Shown here: piece after piece, positions 43,891-54,800 of the stretch
Layout of the letters: every line of letters starts with the position of its first letter
Numbering within the stretch: position 1 is the stretch's first letter
Assembly: GCA_035048495.1 (NCBI GenBank)
Contig: CM068540.1
Location: forward strand, 604,829-668,828
Reading direction: 5' to 3'
Origin: Euptelea pleiosperma
Taxonomy: Eukaryota > Streptophyta > Magnoliopsida > Ranunculales > Eupteleaceae
Length of the DNA: 64,000 nucleotides
Made by a program: the position numbers and the translations under genes
The notes under the pieces: model-generated
Database searches by the model: none
Seen by the model: the letters and a program-made list of their open reading frames with translations, nothing else
Told to the model about the DNA's origin: nothing

Positions 43891-45640
43891 AGGGTGCAAC
43901 GACAATCAACAGAGTTCCATGAAGAGATCATGGTCAAGTCAACAGATTCTCTGTCGAGCAATTCAAGTGGAATTTGGAAAAGCTTGCGTGTGTTCTCCAA
44001 CGAAGCATGCCGGATCATTTCGCTGTAGGTTACGCTGCTCCCCCTTCAATAACCAACACCAAAACGCTCCCGCTCCACCACCAATGCACCCCAAGCTTGT
44101 GGGTTCGCCGGAAGCCAGTGAAGCCAAGTGAGAGATCGAGTAGTTGCAATATATGTGCCTGGCGAGTGGTGGCCTTGTGTCTACCCACCAATCTTTCGAG
44201 TTACTGACAAGATTTACCTCTGAAACAGTTGTAGAGAAATTTCCGTACTCAACTACATTTGCTCGAAAGTGACCCTGTTTTAAATTTATTTACTACTTCA
44301 TCCTTACATAACAATATATCCTTTTAGGTTTTTTAAACTATTTCTCTGAAGACTTGTTCTTGTCATGAAATTTCTTTTGAAAATCTATTTTCGTTTTAGG
44401 CTTCATTTTATTGAATTTTTTTTCTATCGTATTAGCTTTAGACCTGAGAGCCTTCTCATTGAGTCAGTGGTTCGGTTGTCTTCCTCTATACGGGGTCGGA
44501 TTATGAGGTCTTCTAGAGGCATTTCTTTTCATTTATGTTTCAGGTTATTTTGTATTCTTTAGATGGTGAAGAGGAGTTTTTGAAGCTGGCCAAAGATGGT
44601 ATTAGTCTAGGTAGTGGCACACGGTAGTGGTTGTAGCATGGAAGGCAAGGATGAGAGTCATGACAATGATGGTGGCCTCCATGAATAACGACAACTGCAA
44701 CAATACATGGTTTAGGGGATGACATCATAACACATTGGCGAGTTCACAAATGGAGATAGGATGGTTGGAGCGGCTTGGATGGTCATTTTTAAAGCGATTG
44801 TAGATGGCAAGGATGAGTCTGGTGGTCTTAAGATCAGAGAATGGATGACAATATATATGGTGGTTCTATGCACGACGGTGACAACAATTCAAGTGGTTTT
44901 GGTGAAGCACCTCATTTTTTTTGAAAAATAGGGAAGTGGGAAACCCTCAAGGAAATCAAGCAAACACTTTTGATTATGCAGATCAAGAAGACGGATATAA
45001 GTGGCTTCATTAATCGATGGGTACTCTGGTGAGGTGAGGTTGCAATGCATGGTGACGAGAGGCGGGATACACTCGCCTTGTAGGAGCAGTACTATAAAAT
45101 GTAGAGACTTGTGTTGTAATCGCTTACAATGCAAGTCACTTACAACTGTTTGGTTCACACCCTGTAAATAGATACAAACGAACTTTAGCTGATTGGTTGG
45201 TAGTGCATTGCAAAAGAAGGCAATGATTATTTTATTTCCTGATTTTATAAAAAATGCACAATAAAATTATTATTGTTATCATGTTGTTTTCATTATTATT
45301 ATTATTGTGGAAAGCTTGGGGTTGGGTGGCCCTCACTAACTATATAAAAAAAAAAAAAAAAAAATCACAGTTATTACTGTTATTATTAATGTTTTTCGGA
45401 AGAAAAAATGTTGAGCTAATACAATATATGCACCTACTTGCATCAATTTTTGGGCTGCACTTGCTTGCATCTATTTTGTTAAGGAGTTTGCAAGGGCTTG
45501 GAACCCACTTGCACGTCAGTTCATTTGCACTCCTCCAACCAATCACTTGCAATCCCAAAATTTGGCAAGTGAGTGCATTGCACTCAATTTGCTGTGAACC
45601 AAGGAGGGCCTTAGTGTTTGGCCCTTCCTAGGTAGACCAA
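43891..45640. other. No gene seen
   Basis: Frames at 43919-44207 are short and unrecognised. The rest is intergenic, with an A run near 45345-45364 and ATT repeats near 45290. Confidence 0.45.
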
Positions 45641-45699
45641 ATTATGACCCACATGCATTACTTTAGTTAGCCATCCTCAATTGTGAATGTTGGCCCCAT

Positions 45700-45920
45700 C
45701 TCTAGGTGGTCCACATTATTAGTCACGTGCCACACTCTTAGAGAGCACTGACTGTATGGTGGACCTAGTCAGCCTCATGTAAAAGAGTCAAATCCGATGG
45801 TTAGAAATAACTAATCAAGCTAATTTTTGGTCTATAGGTCCACCTAGGGATGGGCCAGACATCCATATGGTCAGCAGTCTCTAAGAGTGTGCCACATGGC
45901 TCATACTGTGGTCCATTATC
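45700..45920. mobile_element. Fold-back MITE, copy 2
   Basis: Shares gtccacctagggatgggcc and tctaagagtgtgccacatggc with copy 1 at 43371-43665, and has inverted arms around a loop near 45790. More decayed than copy 1. Confidence 0.65.
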
Positions 45921-46526
45921 AACATTGATGACCAACTACCATCTGAAAAATTTACTAAAAAATAGCTCTTGAGCGTTGGAGAATAATTAAAAACGTTACT
46001 TATTGCCCTATTTCTATACAGGGGTAATTCTATCAATTGAATATGTCATCAGCCGTTATTGACATTGTCGGTTGACTGCTGCTTGCTGCCTTGCCCGCAC
46101 CCTTGAGCAAAATGCTGGTTCCGCCAGTGTATTGACATGTGCATTCTACTAGTAATTTTAAAGAGAAAATTATTATGTCTATTCTCACCAAACACATTTA
46201 TTGGTGTTGATAATCGATTGTCAGCCCCCACAATCCATATCATAATCTCATCGGACGAGCCCTTAAAACACAAACTAGTATCTCATCTTTCCAAAAACAT
46301 TAAACTCTGGTTGCATTTGAAGTCTAGTCGAGGCCCAACCAGTCCAAGAGACCCAGTATAGCTAAAGTGACCAAAATACCCTCATGATGACGTGTCAACG
46401 TGCCTTTGGCACAAAAAAGAGGGATCAGGGCTTGGCAAGAGGATGAAGATGAGTGGTATTGGGGATAATAAAAGCCCAAGCAGCAGACTTGGTGTTATAA
46501 GCTCTCATTTGTTTTCGCATCCTTCA

Positions 46527-47791
46527 ATGGCTTCTGAGAAAGAAGCGGCTCTTGCAGCTGTTCCATCCGACTCTCCCACCATGTAAGTTCTCTTCATCTC
46601 TCTCATCTGTGTGTTTGTGATTCGTTCTCTGTCTGTGTGTTTGTGATTCGTTTTGTAGCCAATCTAACAGATATAGACTATTTTCTACAATAACCCATCT
46701 GTTTTGTAGTGTTATTGAGTTATATGATGGTTTAATTCCAACGCAGAATCTGTAATTCAGTGAATAAGGTTACCTTTCATCTTTGTTTACTTAAGCCCTA
46801 GTCAGGATTTTCTTATTTATATACTTCCAAGTTCCAACCCTGTCACCAAGGATTGTGCTTGTAAATATGGCTCGCTAGTCCATCCATGAGCCTCCGGTAT
46901 TAGTGTGAAGTGGGAATTAATTAGGTCATCTGAGTTCATTTCTGCGTACTCTTAGGCCCTATTGGGATTAAACCTGCGACCTGGGTCCAATGCTATACCA
47001 TACAGATTTGGACCCCGAAACTGATAATTTGTATTTGCGATTAACATTATTTAGTTCTACTATGTACAAAATAACGTAGATTCCACATTGTTTATGCTAA
47101 CCTTCCCACTAATTGTGTACTAAGTTAGTGGACCATTGAAGTAGTCTCTAGGCTATACATCTTTGTGCAAACGCCATTCTTGAGGTGCACATATCTCATA
47201 TGTGCAGTGTGGAATCTGTGGATTACTCGAATGAATCCCACAGTGCACCAAAGAGTCACCATATACTTCACCTTTATCTAAATCTTTGTAATTTATTTGT
47301 GAAGATGACAATGAGCAAGAAGAAAAAGATTAAATTTATTATGATCTATTGTATTTAGTACTTGTTATGTATGGGTTCCTCTTCCTCAATGTCCCTTACA
47401 AAAGATGAAAGATAATATTATTTTGAAGCTTTAATCTTGAACACAACCAATAAAAAAATAATAAGGGAACCTCTACGGGCGCCCGTGTCTTTCAGCTGGG
47501 CACCCATGGGACAAAAATGCCCTCGATCCAGTTTGGTCACCCCTTCTTCGTCTTCTCTCCCTCCCTATCTCTCTTTCTCTCTCTACAACACTCTCTCTCC
47601 CTCATCTCTCTCTCTCTCTACTACACTTTCAATCTCTCTCCGTCTCTCTCACACACACTCTCCTCTCTCTCTCTCTCAGTCTCCTTCTCTCTTTCCATCT
47701 CTCTCCCTCACTCTCTCTCTCTCTCATGGCTGGGCTGGCCATGGGCTACATAGTCCCCACGGTAGTTCAGCATCGTGGGGGCTTTAAGGCG

Positions 47792-47822
<31 letters not shown>

Positions 47823-48855
47823 GTGCTACGCGCACTTAAGGCACTAGGACCTCTGGCGCCTGAGGCGCAAGGTGAGGCACGCACCTGACTGAAGCGAGGC
47901 ACAATATTAAAAATTATAAGAAATATAAAAAAAATTAAGAAAAATAACATCATAAAATAACAAAATAGGTAATCATTAGGCCATAAAACATAAAAGATAC
48001 CAAATGTCGAAAATCTCAAGTAACCCAAAAGCAGTTCTAGTTAACATTGTCATTATCTAAATACAAAACAAGTAATCAAAAAGCCATAAAACATAAAAGA
48101 TACCAAATGTCGAAAATCTCAAGTAACCCAAAAGCAGTTCTAGTTAACATTGTCATTATCTAAATGCAAAACAAGTAATCAAAAAGCCATAAAACATAAA
48201 AGATAACAAATGTTCAAAATCTCAAATAGCCCACAATTAGTTCTAGTTCACATTGTCATAATCTAAAATATCCTTAGCTTCATCCCCATCATAATCGGAT
48301 GTGTTAGCCTCAATATATTCTTCTTCCGTTTCCTCTGAATTGACCTCTTCCTCTTTCGGCTCCCTTATTTGAAGCCCTTGCCCTTAATTTTGACCTTGAT
48401 TGTGATCTAGTATTTGATGTTGATTCACCAACTCATGCAACTCTCGCAACAATACCATGTCAAGCTATCATCCTCAAACACCAATTCATCTTCTACTTCT
48501 CCACCTTCTATTTCTTCTGCCCAAGTAGCCATTCATTGCTTTCATCAATGTCTTTCGATGAGATAAGTTCAATCATATCTCTTTTATCATACCGATGCTT
48601 GATGTAATAGGCCAAAGTACATATTGTTTTACAAAAATCATGTATTTTAGTGAGGCGAGCGCCTGATATGCCTGGAGCCTAGTCTAAGGCGCACGCCTTA
48701 AGCATAAGGCTCGCTCCTCGCCTGGACCCTTCTAAGGCGCTTTAAGTGCTCCTTGCGCCTTGACTACAGAGAGATGGAGAGAGAGGGCTTTTTGTTAAAA
48801 AACAATGTCTAAAATGTGGGTGCCCAGCTTAAAGAGGTAGGTGCCCATAGAGGTT

Positions 48856-48891
<36 letters not shown>

Positions 48892-51800
48892 TAATAATCT
48901 TGAACCTTAGAGGACACAGCAGAAGGGAGGGTGGTTTCACATTCCAGAAAGAGCACGTGGCTAATTTCTGTTTGCAATGGCGGAGCCAGGAAGGGGCTAG
49001 GGGGGCAGTGCCCCCCTCAACCCCCCTCAACTTTGAAAATTTATATGAAAAAATTCCCTTTTTAAAAGTACCCCAGTTTAGAGGGAAATTGCCCTCCTTG
49101 GTTATTTCTTCTTGCCTTGCCATAGAACAAAATCTTCGCTCCGCCAATGTCTGTTTGCACTCGACAGACATGCCATAGCATTATTACACAAGATGGTACA
49201 TTTGTAGGATAACATGAAAAATAGGTGCCGTGCCATCAAGAACAAGTAACATGTTGGGAGAACCAATAATTGATCCCTTTTGAGGAACAAAGAAAGCATT
49301 TAACAATTGCTACAGTTTTTCAACACAGCAAGACGTTATATCTGTAAAGTAAAACATGGATAAATTTCTTTAAGCAATTTCAATTTACATTTTAATGGAT
49401 GATTGAAGTGTCAAGGGATTGTTCAATCTAGGTTATAAGATCTTAAAAGCAGTGCACATTAATCTGAGTATTAATTTTATAATCAAAATTTTGACATACT
49501 GAACAATTTAATTAGAAAATTTTATGATTTTGATTTCTATAAAATTAAGCATTAGGAGATATTTATTCATATGAAGTTATTTTTATTATAATTTCAATTT
49601 AATTAGTTTTACAGTACAAAACCCATTTTTTTGTTGTGTGATAGATTTTTTTTGATAAGTATAAGGACCTCCTGAATATTTTCAGGAATTCCTAGGAATT
49701 TTCTAGAATTTCTTCTAGTTGAAGGGTTTTCTTGCAATTATGCTCACCTCAAGGGTTAGATTGCAAATACTCAGTTATGTATTTTACTCAAGGTATGGCC
49801 TTGTATTTATAGAGGTTCAAAACCCAAAATTTTTCATCTTTTTCTAATGTGGGACTAAAATTTTGAATTTTTTTTTTTTTTGTATCCGAAGCATTTTAAC
49901 ATAAAATGCTGCCCATATTTAAGCACGATAACTTTTGACCCGCAAGTCCGATTTGGACAAACTTGATACCAATAAAAGCTATTGTTGAGACCTTTATAAT
50001 GATATAAATATTAAGTTCAAAATATTATAAAAACTTTACTATAATACTGCTAGAAATATGGTCATTACAATTAGCTTCCCTCCCTAGTACATAAAACATC
50101 CTACCGAAACACGAAATCTTCGAAAAACAAACCCCTACATTCTGTGAACACCTTAGACCATAAGTACATGAACCCCTTTATATTGAGAATGATACCACAC
50201 ATGTCTACCTGTTTGCCTTCGACTAGTCTTTGATTTCCATCCTTCCAAAGGCCCTAGATGATCGCTTGTGGAAGCATCCCCCAAAGGATATTACCTCTGG
50301 ATGAAAAAACTTGGGTCTTCCAACCGAGGAAGAGAGTCTTAAGAGTAGCCGGCATCACCCAATACATGCCAAACCCCGAAAGAAATGAGGACTAGACCTC
50401 CCTGGCCACCTCACAATGCAGAAGCAAATGATCCACATATTCCCCACAATTGATCAGGTTAAGATTCAAATCAAATGTTAACTTGAACAATTTATTATAT
50501 GATTCCATTTACATAAAAAAGCGTCAAAAAATAAAAATAAAGAATCGTACGATTATTATATGAACTTTACTATTCTTTCAAATCTTACGACTTAAATAAA
50601 AGCACGAGGCACATTTTTAGTGAAAGCATTACTTCTGATGTTTTGTAAACTTTGAGCACTAGAAAGAAGAAATCAGTGGGTGTTTTGACTAATTAAGCAA
50701 ACTTCTAACATATTTATCGTTGTCTTTCCACACAGACATAAAATCATTGCGAGACAATTATCGTAGGAAACATTTTCATGGTAGAATTTTTTGCATGAAA
50801 CACTACGTAACATAGATGACAAGAAATGCACGTCATTTTGTTGATTAGAAAGAGAAACTTGTTTAATTTGACGATGAATTGACAATATATAGTTTTGATT
50901 ATATATTGTGGCTGGTGTTTTTCTCTCTCTTTGGTGTTAGCTTCGTGGCTCCTGAGCATGTGGGGGAGATGATATTAAACACCTCGGAGAATATCTTTAC
51001 AGGGAAAGGGAGATTCCTTTGGAAGATCCTTCCTTTTGCTCTGATGTGGGCAGTTTGGAAGGAGAGGAACTCTAGGATCTTTGAGGGGAAAGAAGGATCT
51101 ATCCCGGAAATGATTTTGCGTATTAAAGGGCTGATGTTTTTATGGACCTCTTTTAATCTTGAGTTTTCCGGGGTTTTATTCGAATCTTTTGTATTTAGAT
51201 GGAATGAGATTATAGGGAATCCCTCCTAATCTGTATAGAGTGAGGGATTTGCCTCCTTTTGGGATTCGTCCCCTTTTAATGATATTCTACAACTTATCAA
51301 AAAAAAAAATATATATATATAGTTTTGATTTTTTCTTTTTGTGAGAAGATCTTTCGTTTGTATAAAGAGTTTAGAATAGTGTCTTTTAGTGCATATCGCG
51401 ATTGCCATGTAAAATGTTTGGCCATTATTTGTAAAGTTACAAAGCCTTGTCATTATATGGTGGATTATGTAGTAGTTAGATATTATGTCATATTTTTTCT
51501 TTAGCAATTATGAAAAGTATTTATGAATCTTACAATCTAACGATTTGAATGCTGATTCAATTTGGATCCTACTCCTTAAGATTTGCAATTCGATTTGATT
51601 TTAACAACATTGATTGGTCATTTTTCGCAAGTCGTTTTTGGTATTCCTTTTGAATGATTTGCACTTTTATTGAGGTTTTCCTCTTTTGCTTAGTTGGAAG
51701 CAAGTTTAACTGCAACATGGTCATATACTATATTGGCATGTATTTCACCAGTCTTTCTTCTTTGACCCACAAACATGGCTTTTTAGAGCTGGCGTTGTTA

Positions 51801-54800
51801 TTTGAATGTCGTGACAACATGTTGAAGTGGGTTCATTGTTTTACTCTGTTTCATGTGCAGATTTGACAAAATTATAAAGAAGGAAATCCCTTGCAACGTT
51901 GTTTATGAGGATGATAAGGTATTGTTTTGTCTTCTACTTGAGATGCCTTCTCTTACTAAAGCTCTAGGTAATAGTGGGTCTGTGTTGTAAGAGTCCCATG
52001 GACTAGTGGTTTTGAAACATTCGATTCCGACTCTAATTGACAGAGATTGCAGAAATCTGCTATTCACAAACAAATGGTTGGAATGCTGTTCTACTGATGT
52101 TGATCATTGTAAATTTAACTTTATCTCATGGTTTAACAGATTGGTTGAAAGTTAGCTCTCTCTTCTATATTTAAAGGAGAAAAATGGATTTTCAGGGGCA
52201 ATATAAAGACAACTTTTTTCCACTGTTCAATTATTGTCGATGCGCTCTATATTTCACCTCATCACTACATATAATTATATAAATCTATGTAACAATGAGA
52301 TGGACACGTGTGTCGATATCCTACACAAATGTAAGGTGTCTGACATGGCGCCATAAAGAAGCCTGATACGCAAACACGTCAGTACACACGTAATATAATA
52401 AAATATTTCAGTCACATTTAAATCAAAAGCTTTTTAATAAAAATAAGGAAAGAAATATGTGGAAAGTAAAATGAAACATTTCTGTATGCCATTGAGCTAT
52501 CTAATAACGTAATAATTATAAGTAGATTTATAAGAGGGAAGACTATCAAACAACTATAGCTGTGTTTAACAACTTAACAAAGTACTAAATAAAGGACGAA
52601 ACATGCCACCCTCTTTTAAAGACCATTTATTTAAGAAAAAATCATTTAAATAAAGGGTGACATTGGCAAATGTGTCATGACGTGTATTGAGGTATCAATA
52701 CGCATGTCTGTGTCCGACGAGGCAAAAAACCCTTAAGTGCCATGTCAAGGTTACATATTAGAAGTGATGGGAAACTAAAAGTTGACAAAGTTTGAAGTAA
52801 AACGTTGAGTATGATTTTCTCCTTTTCTGTTTTCTCATGAAAAATCGCAAAACAACTAACCATTTAATATGAGTAATGGTAAATAATTCCTAGAATTGTA
52901 TCTTCAATAAATTATCCTGTATTTTCTGGCCGATAGGAAAAAACCCCGCTTGATAGTACTTCTAATAGCATGGGGTGACAATCACACGAACGTTCTTGAC
53001 AAACCAAACCAAAACCTTCAAAGACGGTTATTCAGTTTATAGACGTCATGCCAAATGGCTTAAAATCTCTAATTTATGTGATCTTTCATTTTAGGGATTA
53101 TGCCTACTGTTTTATGAATGGGTATAGAGCTAAATCCTCCAACCCTACCCTAAACACTTAAAGTAGGGTAGAAAAGACTCTCCCTTACTTATCTCTTCTT
53201 GGTCAAATCGTTCTATTTATCTCTTCTTGACCCTCCTCAGAGAAGCCCCCTGGTAAACGACTGTGGGGCACCCCCATTCCCACTAAAGTTGTTTTCTTTA
53301 TTTGGTGTGCGTCGCTCAACAAGATCTTGTCTGTGGAGAATCTCAGGAAACGGGGATTCCAATTCCCTAGCCGCTGTATTCTATGCAAACATGATGAGGA
53401 GACCTCGGACCATCTGTTTATCCATTGCAATGTGGCTAAGGAGATTTGGGAGAGTTTTCTTCAAATGTTTGGGATATCTTGGGTCTTTCCTGGATCGGTC
53501 TTCAATCTCTTTGTCGGGTGGAAAACCAAGGCCTTTTCAGACCGTGGTCGCAAGCTTTGGAGAATCACCCCCCATGCCATCGTCTGGGAATTATGGAAGG
53601 AGAGAAATGGTCGTATCTTTGAAAATAAGGAGACTAGCCAGGAGAAGATTATCTTGAAAATCAAAGCCTCTTTGTATCACTGGGTATCGGCTGATCCAGA
53701 TTTCAAGGCTTATAGATTTGATGATTTTGTAGCCAGATGGGAGCGCCTGATTTCCTAAGTGTGGTTTTGTTGGTCGGGTTGTAGGGATAGGGGCGGGTTT
53801 TATCGTTTCTTGCCTTCGGGTGCTTATGGTGTATAGTTTTTTGGGCTCTCTCGGCCCTTGTTTTAATATATAGCCTTTTACCGATCAAAAAAAAAAAAAA
53901 AGACTCTCCCTTAAAACTTTGAAAGCTCTCCAATTGACCACCCTAAACTCCACCCTTCCCTAAATAAAAAAACCAATAGAAAAGAGGGAAAATGACAAAA
54001 ATTATAAGAAGGGGACATAGTTGACATTAAGTGAAAATATGGGGACATTCAGTAGAATTAATAGAAAAGAGGGAGGAGAAGGGGGAACAAGTGTTTAGAA
54101 TCTCACCCTAAATCCTACCCTAATTAGGGTAGGATTTGAGGTTACCCTAAAATAGGGTGAACTTTAGGGTAGGGTTGGAGATGGTTTTTTATGTTTTTCA
54201 TCCTATCTTAGGGAAGGGAAGAGAGTTTAGGGTAGGGTTGGAAATGCTCTTATATGTTTTGTGATTTTTTATGTTTATGGTAGAAGGAGAAGTGTTTCTC
54301 TTGCTTGTTTTGTGCTGTTTGATTTTACAGTTTTCTGTGCACTCATGAATGTGGAAAATTTGCCATATTAGATGATTTGAATTGGAATTTTGAAATCATC
54401 CATCACTGTTTAGTTGAAAATACAAATAATTTTTATCGAACAACCTAGTCTTGTTTGTTTGCTGTAGGTCATGTATTATTACAAGATTCATCGAATGGAT
54501 TCATATTTACACTTCATTCTATGTTGATGTGGTATAGACATATCATGCTCTCTTACTTGTAAAATAGTTTATTAATTAGTTGCTATTAGACTTCATTCTA
54601 TTTTAATGTGGTATAGACATATCATGCTCTCTTTATTGCTAAAAGAGGTCAACATTAATGAGTTTCTATTATTGTCTATTTCGTATTTATAGAATTTTAT
54701 GAAAATCCTAAGTTTCTTTACTTGCCCTTTCCCGTCCTTGATCGGTGTGTTTCAACAGGTTCTTGCGTTCAGGGACATAGCTCCCCAAGCTCCCACACAC

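Noticed and set aside
46055..46140. Possible tiny hAT MITE ending ttccgccagtg, with tattgaca on both sides
   Set aside because: The left end does not match the right terminal repeat well and the flank match can be aligned in more than one way; not enough to call.
47708..48028. 106-aa minus-strand frame
   Set aside because: Created by the GA/CT runs and A-rich repeats within the TIR element; no domain.
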